From positions 1 through 64,000 of the forward strand of contig NZ_LQXA01000036.1 in NCBI RefSeq assembly GCF_001618005.1: a stretch of DNA of 64,000 nucleotides, read 5' to 3'. The first letter of the stretch is position 1. Every line of letters starts with the position of its first letter. Of the stretch, positions 56,534 to 64,000 are shown one piece after another. The translations under genes were made by a program, and so were the position numbers. The notes beneath the pieces were generated by a model, which was not told the origin of the DNA, did not search any database, and worked only from the letters and a program-made list of their open reading frames with translations. The DNA is from Clavibacter tessellarius (GTDB lineage Bacteria; Actinomycetota; Actinomycetes; Actinomycetales; Microbacteriaceae).

Positions 56534-59308
56534 CTACCTGCCCGCGAGCAGGGTCGATGCACCCGGGGTGTCGAGCAGCCCGGCGAGCGCCCGACGCGAG
56601 GGCGCGCCGAGCTTCGCGCGCGCCTGGTAGAGGTGCGACTCGACCGTGCGCACCGACAGGAACAGGCGTCCCGCGATCTCCCGGTTGCTGAGGCCCTGCG
56701 CCGCGAGCACCCCGATCTCCAGCTCCCGCCGAGTGAGCATGCTCACGTCGAGCACGGGCGCGACGGCCGTCGCGGACGCCGCGGGGGAGCCCCGGTCGAT
56801 GCGCGACTGGATCCGGCCGAGCGCCGCGCGCGCGTGGGAGAGGGCGGGCACGTCGTCGGCGAGCATCCGCACGAGGTCCTCGCACGCCGCCCGCGCCTGC
56901 ACCGCGAGGCCGGCCGCCTCGAGCGTGCGCATGCCCTGCTCGAGCAGCTCCGGGTCGCCCGTGCGGGATCCCTCGACGACCTCGGCCATGCCGTGCAGGG
57001 CGGGCACGTCGGTGCGGTCGCGGACGCGGCGCGCGCCCTCGACCAGGCGCGGATCCTCGGATCCGAGCGCCCAGGCCCGGAAGAGCATGCCCGCTCGGAG
57101 CGCGTGCGCCTCGCCGCTGAGGTCGCCGACGTCGAGGAGCAGCGTCGCCGCCTCGTCCGACCGGCCGCGGGCGGCGAGGATCTCCACGCGCACGCCCTCC
57201 GCGAGCATGCGCTGGTACGGGTAGCGCGGATCCGCCCGGTGCGCGATGTCCGTGGCGATGCGCTCGGCCTCGTCGGCGCGGCCGCGGAGCGCCAGCACGC
57301 GGGCGCGCTGCATGCCGATCCAGAGCCGCCACGTGCCGATGTCCGGGCCGATGAGGCGGTCGTCGGCGAGCGTCAGCTCCGCCTCGGCGCGGTCGAGCCG
57401 GCCGAGGTCGAGGGCCACGCCGCCCGTGATCGCGCCGAGGACGGGGATGAACCACTGCGCGTCCTGCGCGATGGCCGACTCGACCCACGTGTCGAGCTCG
57501 CGCTCGAGGTCGGGCAGGTCGAGGCGGCAGAGCCGGCGGCTGAACGCGCTCGCCGAGAGCAGCTCCAGTCGGGCCTCCTCGAGCAGGATGTCGTCGTACG
57601 TGCCGCGCCGGTCCTCCCGGTCGGACAGGAGGGCGAGGCCGGCGTCGATGGCCTCCCCGAGATCGGCGCCGCGTCCGAGGTGCCCGAGCGCGAGGACCAC
57701 GGTGCGGTGCGCCCGGAGGCGGACGAGCGTGCTCGTGGCGCGCTCCGCCGCCGCGCGGGCCTGCGCGAGCGCGCCCTCCCAGTCCATGAGGCCGAGCGCC
57801 ATCGCGGCGGCGATGGCGTCGGCCTCGGCGCGGACGTCGGCGTCGGCGTCGGGATCCGCGTGGGCGGCCTCGAGGATGGAGCGCATCCGGTCGGTGCCCG
57901 GCAGCACCGCGTGCGTGGCGACGATGCGCACGTGCAGCAGCTCGACTCCCTCGCGCGCGGTCAGCCCCGCGGTGCCCACGGCGTCGAGAACCTCGACGGC
58001 GCGCACAGGGTTCCCGAGGACGGTGAGGGCGCGCGAGGTCTCGCAGGCGGCGTAGGCGGCGGATCCGCCGTCGGCCGCGATCGCCGCGAAGGCCAGCGCG
58101 TCGTGGGTCATGCCCACGTCGTTGGCCAGGCGCGCGGCGACGAGGTGCACGGCCGCGAGCGTGGCGGCGCCGAAGCGGTCGACCGCGGCGGCCCGGTCCT
58201 CCTCGGAGAGCGTGCGCGCGATGAGCAGGCTCTCCTTGGGGCTGAGCGGCACGCCGTGCGCGGCCTCCTGGAGGAGGGACCGCACGACGCGGCGCGTGAG
58301 GCCGTCGACCGCACCGGGGTCGGTGCGGGCGAGCGCCGCCTCCGCCTCCAGCAGGTCGGCGCGGAGGATCATGTCGCCCTGCGCCTGCACGCGGGCGAGG
58401 CCGCGCGCGCCGAGGACGCGGAGGACGGTCTCGCCGAACAGCCGCGCGGCGCGCTGGTAGGGCACGCCGTCGAGGCGCGCCAGGAGCACGAGCGTCGCGC
58501 GCTCGTCGTCGCCGAGCGGGGCCACCCTCGAGGAGACGAGCTCGAGGATCCGCGCCCGGGGCGCGTTCGCGCTCGGGAACGCGTAGCCGCTCACGGAGCG
58601 CGCGCTGGCGCCCGTCTCCAGCGCCTCGAACGTCAGCTCGCGCACGAGGAACGGGCGGCCGCCGCTGCGGCGCTGGATCTGCACGCGCGTCGCCTGGTCG
58701 AGCGCGACGGAGCCGGCGAGGGAGTCGATCATCGCGTCGACCTCCGCCGCATCGAGGGGCGCGAGGTCGAGCCGCTCGGCGTATCCGGTGCGCCACAGGC
58801 CGAGGATCTCGTGCGCGGCCTGCGCCGTGCGGACGAGCGGATCGGTGCCGTCGGCGGATCCGCGGAGGTGGCGCGCGTCGCTGCCGGTGTCGTCGATCGT
58901 GACGAGCAGCGTGCAGCGCTCCGAGGCGCGCGCCTCCACCAGCGCCTGGCGCATCTCCGGGGAGAGGAGGTGGGCGTCGTCGAGCACGACCACGGGACGC
59001 GCGGCGGGCAGCGGCCGCGGCGCCCGGAGGCCGGGGAGCTGCTCGATGACCCGGCGCAGGACGTCGGCGAGGTCGGGTGTGGAGGCGTGGGCCCGGATCA
59101 CCGTGAGGCCGTTGCGGGTGAGGGCGTCGGCGACCCGGCCGGCTACGTGGCTGCGGCCGGACCCGACCGCGCCCGTGACGATGGCGCTGGTGCCGGCGGC
59201 GAGCCAGCGCTCCAGCGTCTCCAGGTCGCGCGCGCGGCCTCCCTTCCCGGGCGTCGTCGTCGCCGGGCGGGCGCTCGACCTGCCGTAGCTGTGCGTCATC
59301 TGCTTCAT
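56534..59308 (-). CDS. LuxR family regulator with N-terminal AAA ATPase (LAL-type)
   Basis: A 924-residue regulator. A P-loop region [14 protein letters not shown] (about 44-57) and Walker [10 protein letters not shown] form a STAND-type ATPase; a long helical-repeat middle follows; the C-terminus (about 855-915) is a LuxR HTH with [20 protein letters not shown], then [17 protein letters not shown] chose ATG 59308, with GGGGG upstream, over a longer open frame whose extra residues are not conserved-looking. It likely integrates a metabolic signal (inducer unknown). Confidence 0.9.
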   Translation of the reverse strand: MKQMTHSYGRSSARPATTTPGKGGRARDLETLERWLAAGTSAIVTGAVGSGRSHVAGRVADALTRNGLTVIRAHASTPDLADVLRRVIEQLPGLRAPRPLPAARPVVVLDDAHLLSPEMRQALVEARASERCTLLVTIDDTGSDARHLRGSADGTDPLVRTAQAAHEILGLWRTGYAERLDLAPLDAAEVDAMIDSLAGSVALDQATRVQIQRRSGGRPFLVRELTFEALETGASARSVSGYAFPSANAPRARILELVSSRVAPLGDDERATLVLLARLDGVPYQRAARLFGETVLRVLGARGLARVQAQGDMILRADLLEAEAALARTDPGAVDGLTRRVVRSLLQEAAHGVPLSPKESLLIARTLSEEDRAAAVDRFGAATLAAVHLVAARLANDVGMTHDALAFAAIAADGGSAAYAACETSRALTVLGNPVRAVEVLDAVGTAGLTAREGVELLHVRIVATHAVLPGTDRMRSILEAAHADPDADADVRAEADAIAAAMALGLMDWEGALAQARAAAERATSTLVRLRAHRTVVLALGHLGRGADLGEAIDAGLALLSDREDRRGTYDDILLEEARLELLSASAFSRRLCRLDLPDLERELDTWVESAIAQDAQWFIPVLGAITGGVALDLGRLDRAEAELTLADDRLIGPDIGTWRLWIGMQRARVLALRGRADEAERIATDIAHRADPRYPYQRMLAEGVRVEILAARGRSDEAATLLLDVGDLSGEAHALRAGMLFRAWALGSEDPRLVEGARRVRDRTDVPALHGMAEVVEGSRTGDPELLEQGMRTLEAAGLAVQARAACEDLVRMLADDVPALSHARAALGRIQSRIDRGSPAASATAVAPVLDVSMLTRRELEIGVLAAQGLSNREIAGRLFLSVRTVESHLYQARAKLGAPSRRALAGLLDTPGASTLLAGR

Positions 59309-59635
59309 GTGACCCCCGTCGCGGAAAGCGTGGCCCGCGCTGCATCCCCCGAGGCGGAGCGGGCCGTGTGACCCCCATCTTGCGCCGTTCTCGGCGGTCG
59401 GACCAGGGACACCGGCCCTTACTGATGGATCGGACCGCGGAAATAAGTAGTCCGCACTGTGGGGGACACGATCCGGCGTGCCTAACGTGTTCCACATGTC
59501 CGGGCATGGGGATGCTCCGGACGGTGCGCCACGGCGCACCATGCGCGCGATCAGCGGGAGGACGACGGCTTCGGGTGCCGTCGACCCGTGGCGTCGCGTG
59601 CGGCACGACCCGGGTGCCTCAGCAAGCCCGGAAGC
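59309..59635. other. Upstream region of the LuxR-type regulator, no gene
   Basis: Open frames here are accidental extensions. It is locally AT-richer around 59,430-59,460 (GGAAATAAGTAGTCC), which is the likely promoter region for the minus-strand regulator. The word TGGGGGACACG is at 59460-59470. Confidence 0.45.
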
Positions 59636-59674
59636 GGATGACGGCCCCCTCCGGGGAGGAGGGGGCCGTCATCC
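59636..59674. terminator. Very strong hairpin terminator
   Basis: A perfect 17-bp stem: GGATGACGGCCCCCTCC (59636-59652) with GGAGGGGGCCGTCATCC (59658-59674). It lies 31 bases beyond the stop of the minus-strand gene 59,706-60,359. Confidence 0.8.
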
Positions 59675-59705
59675 GGATGGGCGCCGGGCGCCCGTGCGGG
59701 TCGCG

Positions 59706-60359
59706 CTAGTAGCGGAGGCCCGCGATGGCCTCGGCGACGGGCTCCTCGCCCGAGATCGCCTCGAACTGGACGCGGACGCCCGTGCCGTCGATGAGCGCGG
59801 TCGCGACGATCTCGGCGACGTCCGCGCGGGGGATCGAGCCGCGTCCCGTGGACGTGCCGACCTGCACGCGGCCGGTGCCGGCGTCGTCGGTGAGGCCGCC
59901 GGGGCGGACGATGGTCCAGTCGATGTCGCGCGCCCGGAGGTCGGCGTCGGCCTCGGACTTCGCGCGCTGGTAGATCTCGTAGGTGTCGTCGCTGTCGGGG
60001 TCGAAGCCGTCGACGGCCATGGCCGAGATCATGACGTAGCGGGTGACGCCCGCGCGCTCGGCGGCGTCGGCGAGCAGGATCGCGCCGTCGCGGTCGATGG
60101 TGAGCTTGCGCTCGGGGCCGGAGTCAGGGCCGCCGCCGGCCGCGAAGACCACGGCGTCGGCGCCCCGGAGCGCCTCGGCGACCTGGTCGACGTCGCTCTT
60201 CTCGAGGTCGAGCACGAGCGCCTCGGCGCCCGCGTCGGCGAGGTCGGACGCGTGATCCGGGTTGCGGACGATGCCGACGGGCTGGTGGCCCGCATCGGCG
60301 AGGCGTCGTTCGAGCAGTCGGGCGATCTGGCCGTGTCCTCCGGCGATGACTATGCGCAT
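59706..60359 (-). CDS. NAD(P)-binding atypical SDR (NmrA/SDR_a5-like)
   Basis: A 217-residue protein. MRIVIAGGHGQIARLLERRL carries the GxxGxxG-like loop, VVFAAGGG follows strand 4, and YVMISAMAVDGF and DWTIVRPGGLTDD are typical of atypical SDRs with no full catalytic triad. Related proteins sense redox state or act as complex assembly factors (for example YwnB, HSCARG-like); the specific role is unknown. ATG 60359 has GGAG 7 bases upstream. Confidence 0.88.
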   Translation of the reverse strand: MRIVIAGGHGQIARLLERRLADAGHQPVGIVRNPDHASDLADAGAEALVLDLEKSDVDQVAEALRGADAVVFAAGGGPDSGPERKLTIDRDGAILLADAAERAGVTRYVMISAMAVDGFDPDSDDTYEIYQRAKSEADADLRARDIDWTIVRPGGLTDDAGTGRVQVGTSTGRGSIPRADVAEIVATALIDGTGVRVQFEAISGEEPVAEAIAGLRY

Positions 60360-60434
60360 GCGCTCCACGCTACGCGCGGATCGTGACCGGCTCCTGGGCG
60401 GGCCGCCGCCGACCGACGGGCGCCCCGGGTCGGG

Positions 60435-60440
60435 TACACT
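60435..60440 (+). promoter_or_regulatory. -10 element of the SRP RNA gene
   Basis: TACACT sits 7 bases before the expected 5' end of the RNA. No good -35. Confidence 0.45.
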
Positions 60441-60446
60441 CGGTGT

Positions 60447-60541
60447 CGGCTCCTCGCGTGGTGCCATCCAGGTGAACTCCCCCAGGGCGGAGACGCAGCA
60501 AGGGCAGCCGGGCTCTGGCAGGTGCGCGAGGGGTCTTCTCC
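60447..60541 (+). ncRNA. ffs: Signal recognition particle RNA, small (4.5S) bacterial type
   Basis: The SRP core is plain: GGTGAACTCCCCCAGG, then GGCGGAGACGCAGCAAGGGC, the Ffh-binding asymmetric loop and tetraloop region. The ends GGCTCCTCGCG and TGCGCGAGGGGTC pair to close the long hairpin. A T-run (CTTTT, about 60541-60545) follows as terminator. This RNA joins Ffh to target membrane proteins cotranslationally. Ends are approximate by a few bases. Confidence 0.92.
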
Positions 60542-60590
60542 TTTTAACACGGGCGGGCGTCCGCGCAGGCGACGCCCATAGGCTTGCCGC

Positions 60591-62708
60591 ATGGCTCGGA
60601 GCATCTACATCACGTCCGCCGAAGGGCACTCGGGCAAGTCGACGGTCGCGCTGGGCGTGCTCGACACCCTGACCCACCAGATCCAGCGGGTGGGCGTGTT
60701 CCGGCCCATCGCGCGCTCCATCGTCGAGCGCGACTACGTGCTCGAGGCGCTGCTCGCGCACGACGGCGTCGACCTCGAGTACGACGAGTGCGTCGGCGTC
60801 ACCTACGACGACGTGCACGCGGATCCCGAGGCCGCCCTCTCCCGCATCGTCGAGCGCTACAAGGCCGTCGAGGCGAAGTGCGACGCGGTCGTCATCGTCG
60901 GCAGCGACTACACCGACGTCGGCAGCCCCACCGAGCTGTCCTTCAACGCGCGCATCGCCGCGAACCTCGGCGCGCCCGTCCTGCTCGTGCTCACGGGCCG
61001 CCGCACGGACGAGTCGGGTGGCCGCAGCCCCGACGAGATGCGCCAGATCGCCGACCTCGCGATCCCCGAGCTGGTCACCGCGCACGCGGGGCTGCTCGGC
61101 ATCGTGGTCAACCGCGCCGACCCGGAGGCGCTCGACGCCATCACGGCCGCCATCCCCGCGGCGATCCCCGCCTCCCTCCACGCGCAGGCCCCGCACGTGC
61201 CCGTGTGGGCCATCCCCGAGGACGCGTTCCTCGTGGCGCCCACCGTCGCCGAGCTCCTCGACGCCGTCGACGGCGAGCTCGTCAAGGGCGATCCCGCGCT
61301 CCTCCGCCGCGAGGCCCTCGGGGTCGTGGTCTCGGCCATGTCGATGGAGAACGTGCTCGCGCGCCTCACCGAGGGCGCCATCGTCGTGATCCCCGGCGAC
61401 CGCAGCGAGGTCCTCCTCGGCGTGCTCACCGCGCACGCCTCCGAGACCTTCCCCACCGTCGCGGGCATCGTGCTCAACGGAGGGTTCGCGCTGTCGCCCA
61501 CCATCGAGACGCTCGTCTCCGGCCTCGACCAGACCCTGCCCATCATCTCCACCGAGCTCGGCACCTACGAGACGGCGAAGCGCATCACGCAGACCCGCGG
61601 CCGGCTCTCGCCCGAGTCCGCCCGGAAGATGGACACGGCGCTCGCCGCGTTCGAGCAGCACGTCGACACGTCCCGGCTGCTCGAGCTCCTCGACGTCAGC
61701 CGTTCCGACGTCGTCACGCCGCTCATGTTCGAGTTCGGCCTCATCGAGCGCGCTCGGAAGGCAGGCAAGCGCATCGTGCTGCCCGAGGGCACCGACGACC
61801 GCGTGCTGCGGGCCGCCGGCACGATCCTCAGCCGCGGCATCGCCGACGTCACGATCCTCGGCGAGGAGATCGAGGTGCGCTCGCGCGCCATCGGCCTCGG
61901 CATCGACATCGGCCGCGCGACCGTGCTCAGCCCCTTCGACGCGGTGCTCCGCGAGCGGTTCGCCGAGGAGTACGTGAAGCTCCGCGCGCACAAGGGGATG
62001 GTGCTCGACATCGCGCGCGAGACCGTCACCGACGTCTCCTACTTCGGCACGATGATGGTGCAGCTCGGCCTCGCCGACGGCATGGTGTCCGGGGCCGCGC
62101 ACACGACGGCGCACACGATCCGGCCGGGCTTCGAGATCATCAAGACCACCGCCGGCGTCTCCGTCGTCTCGTCCGTGTTCCTCATGGCGCTCGCCGACCG
62201 CGTTCTCGTCTACGGCGACTGCGCCGTGAACCCGGATCCGACGGCCGACCAGCTCGCCGACATCGCCATCTCGTCGGCCGCGACCGCGGCGCAGTTCGGC
62301 ATCGAGCCGCGCATCGCGATGCTCTCGTACTCGACGGGGGAGTCGGGCGCCGGTGCCGACGTGGAGAAGGTTCGCCAGGCGACCGCGCGCGTGCGGGAGC
62401 TGCGGCCCGACCTCGCGGTCGAGGGCCCGATCCAGTACGACGCGGCGGCGGACGCGGCGGTCGCCGCCACGAAGATGCCGGGATCGGCGGTCGCCGGCCG
62501 CGCGACGGTGTTCATCTTCCCGGACCTCAACACCGGCAACAACACGTACAAGGCCGTGCAGCGCTCGGCCGGCGCGGTGGCCATCGGGCCCGTGCTGCAG
62601 GGCCTCCGCAAGCCCATCAACGACCTGTCCCGCGGTGCGCTCGTGCAGGACATCGTCAACACCGTCGCCATCACCGCCATCCAGGCCGAGGGGATCGAGG
62701 CGGGCTGA
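60591..62708 (+). CDS. pta: Phosphate acetyltransferase, long form
   Basis: A 705-residue enzyme interconverting acetyl-CoA and acetyl phosphate. An N-terminal BioD-like P-loop domain (YITSAEGHSGKSTVALGVLD, about 5-24), a central DRTGG domain and the C-terminal catalytic domain (about 375-700, with VLPEGTDDRVLRAAGTIL and FPDLNTGNNTYKAVQR). The ATG at 60591 matches the family. ackA follows after 62 bases, so the two make the usual acetate overflow/assimilation pair. Confidence 0.96.
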   Translation: MARSIYITSAEGHSGKSTVALGVLDTLTHQIQRVGVFRPIARSIVERDYVLEALLAHDGVDLEYDECVGVTYDDVHADPEAALSRIVERYKAVEAKCDAVVIVGSDYTDVGSPTELSFNARIAANLGAPVLLVLTGRRTDESGGRSPDEMRQIADLAIPELVTAHAGLLGIVVNRADPEALDAITAAIPAAIPASLHAQAPHVPVWAIPEDAFLVAPTVAELLDAVDGELVKGDPALLRREALGVVVSAMSMENVLARLTEGAIVVIPGDRSEVLLGVLTAHASETFPTVAGIVLNGGFALSPTIETLVSGLDQTLPIISTELGTYETAKRITQTRGRLSPESARKMDTALAAFEQHVDTSRLLELLDVSRSDVVTPLMFEFGLIERARKAGKRIVLPEGTDDRVLRAAGTILSRGIADVTILGEEIEVRSRAIGLGIDIGRATVLSPFDAVLRERFAEEYVKLRAHKGMVLDIARETVTDVSYFGTMMVQLGLADGMVSGAAHTTAHTIRPGFEIIKTTAGVSVVSSVFLMALADRVLVYGDCAVNPDPTADQLADIAISSAATAAQFGIEPRIAMLSYSTGESGAGADVEKVRQATARVRELRPDLAVEGPIQYDAAADAAVAATKMPGSAVAGRATVFIFPDLNTGNNTYKAVQRSAGAVAIGPVLQGLRKPINDLSRGALVQDIVNTVAITAIQAEGIEAG

Positions 62709-62770
62709 GCGCCCGTCCGTCCCGCCAGCTCCGTCCGACCTCCCGTCCCGCCCGCACCCCAGGAGAACCC

Positions 62771-63961
62771 GTGCCCGTCGTCCTCGTCGTCAACTCCGGA
62801 TCGTCGTCCTTCAAGTACCAGCTCATCGAGATGGGCTCCGAGACCGTGCTCGCGTCCGGCCTGGTGGAGCGCATCGGCGAGGGGACCGGATCCACTCGGC
62901 ACAAGGCCGGCGGCGACTCGTGGGAGCGCGAGCTGCCCATCGCCGACCACACGGCCGGGTTCCAGGCGATGCTGGACGCGTTCGGCGAGCACGGCCCGTC
63001 GCTCGAGGAGGGCCCGCCCGTCGCGGTGGGCCACCGGGTGGTGCACGGCGGCGACGTGTTCGTCGAGCCGACCGTGGTCACCGACCGGGTGAAGGCCGAC
63101 ATCGACGACCTCTCGGCGCTCGCGCCCCTGCACAACCCGGGCGCGCTCCAGGGGATCGAGGCGGCGCAGACCGCGTTCCCGGACGTGCCGCACGTGGCCG
63201 TCTTCGACACCGCGTTCCACCAGACGCTGCCGGCCGAGGCGTACACGTACGCGATCGACCGGGAGCTCGCGGCCGCGCACCGCATCCGCCGCTACGGGTT
63301 CCACGGCACGAGCCACAAGTACGTGTCCGAGGCGGCCGCCCGGCTGCTCGGGAAGCCGCTCGAGGAGACGCGGATCATCGTGCTGCACCTCGGCAACGGC
63401 GCCTCCGCCGCCGCCGTGCAGGGCGGCCGCTCCATCGACACGTCCATGGGCCTCACGCCGCTCGAGGGCCTCGTGATGGGCACGCGCTCCGGCGACCTCG
63501 ACCCCGCGATCCTCTTCCACCTCGCCCGCCACACCGACCTCGGGCTCGACGACCTCGAGACGCTGCTCAACCGCAGGAGCGGCCTGCTCGGGCTCACCGG
63601 GCTCGGCGACATGCGCGACGTGCAGCGCGCCGCGGCCGACGGCGACGAGGCCGCGCAGACGGCGCTCGGGGTGTATCGGCACCGGATCCGCCACTACGTC
63701 GGCGCGTACGCGGCGCAGCTCGGCGGCGTCGACGCGGTCGTCTTCACGGCGGGCGTGGGCGAGAACAACCCGCTCGTGCGCCGCCGGTCGCTCGCGGGGC
63801 TGGAGTTCATGGGGATCGGGATCGACGACGACCGCAACGAGCTCATCAGCTCGGAAGCCCGCTTCGTGAGCCCCGAGGGCTCGCCCGTCGCCGTGCTCGT
63901 GATCCCCACCGACGAGGAGCTCGAGATCGCCCGGCAGTCGCTCGCGGCGACCGCGGGCTGA
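62771..63961 (+). CDS. ackA: Acetate kinase
   Basis: A 396-residue ASKHA-fold kinase making acetate and ATP from acetyl phosphate. VLVVNSGSSSFKY at the N-terminus, GFHGTSHKYV, HLGNGASAAAV and GLTPLEGLVMGTRSGDLDP are diagnostic. Start GTG 62771 has AGGAGA in front. It completes the Pta-AckA pathway with the upstream gene. The last 39 bases of the window hold no feature. Confidence 0.96.
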   Translation: MPVVLVVNSGSSSFKYQLIEMGSETVLASGLVERIGEGTGSTRHKAGGDSWERELPIADHTAGFQAMLDAFGEHGPSLEEGPPVAVGHRVVHGGDVFVEPTVVTDRVKADIDDLSALAPLHNPGALQGIEAAQTAFPDVPHVAVFDTAFHQTLPAEAYTYAIDRELAAAHRIRRYGFHGTSHKYVSEAAARLLGKPLEETRIIVLHLGNGASAAAVQGGRSIDTSMGLTPLEGLVMGTRSGDLDPAILFHLARHTDLGLDDLETLLNRRSGLLGLTGLGDMRDVQRAAADGDEAAQTALGVYRHRIRHYVGAYAAQLGGVDAVVFTAGVGENNPLVRRRSLAGLEFMGIGIDDDRNELISSEARFVSPEGSPVAVLVIPTDEELEIARQSLAATAG

Positions 63962-64000
63962 CCCGCCGCCCTCCCCACCGGCACCCGACGGGGCCCGTGA

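Noticed and set aside
56495-59371. A 958-codon plus-strand frame opposite the LuxR-type regulator
   Set aside because: It would overlap the tRNA-side region and lacks any motif, while the minus strand gives ATPase and HTH signatures.

Overview
The window is very GC-rich actinobacterial DNA. A 60-base line in the MFS gene near 12,000 counts to 72% G+C. It has tightly packed genes, many GTG starts and frequent 4-base ATGA/GTGA stop-start overlaps. The gene set (PanC with a DUF2520 partner, bacterial-type LysS, ClpC, rplJ/rplL, DUF3105 next to DUF305, sugar ABC transporters with LacI-type regulators) suggests a Microbacteriaceae member, most likely Clavibacter or a close relative. The genus is my inference from general knowledge, not a database match.

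Layout. 1-9,800 is housekeeping: the tail of an upstream gene, DUF2520 dehydrogenase, panC, lysS, two small membrane proteins, clpC, an epimerase/aldo-keto reductase pair, then an L10 leader with rplJ-rplL. 9,855-12,338 holds an unknown gene and a MarR regulator with an MFS exporter. 12,379-17,140 is a LacI-controlled oligosaccharide ABC importer. 17,255-24,222 holds an ABC exporter, the DUF3105/DUF305 pair, cystathionine beta-synthase with gamma-synthase, and an RNase HI with an unusual C-terminal extension. 24,401-33,602 is an L-arabinose cluster: a LacI-type regulator, araB-araD-araA joined by 4-base overlaps, and a monosaccharide ABC importer.

34,471-43,131 looks like a horizontally acquired island. 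Its GC is visibly lower (63% in a counted line), it starts with an IS5-type transposase remnant, and it ends inside a paralogue of the membrane-XRE gene at 33,796, removing that paralogue's 5' half. It carries seven minus-strand genes, every consecutive pair overlapping by 4 bases: galactokinase N-terminal fragment, clan GH-D alpha-galactosidase-like enzyme, lipoprotein binding protein with a NosL-like tail, NitT/TauT-type permease and ATPase, family 2 glycosyltransferase, MFS exporter. I do not recognise this combination as a described pathway. It is the best candidate here for a new system.

43,672-64,000 returns to host-like DNA: xylA with a palindromic operator, GH1 beta-glucosidase with an acetyltransferase, MarR and LysR regulators, a PLP enzyme, a Bcr/CflA-type exporter, an acyltransferase-like membrane protein, a streptomycin-kinase-like protein, a second small low-GC patch at about 54,990-56,100 with a secreted protein, tRNA-Ser(GGA), a large LuxR-type regulator, an NAD(P)-binding protein, the SRP RNA gene, and pta-ackA.

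A genome-wide texture also stands out. The palindrome GGATCC occurs about 60 times by hand count, roughly three times the number expected from base composition, but only once in the 8.7-kb island.
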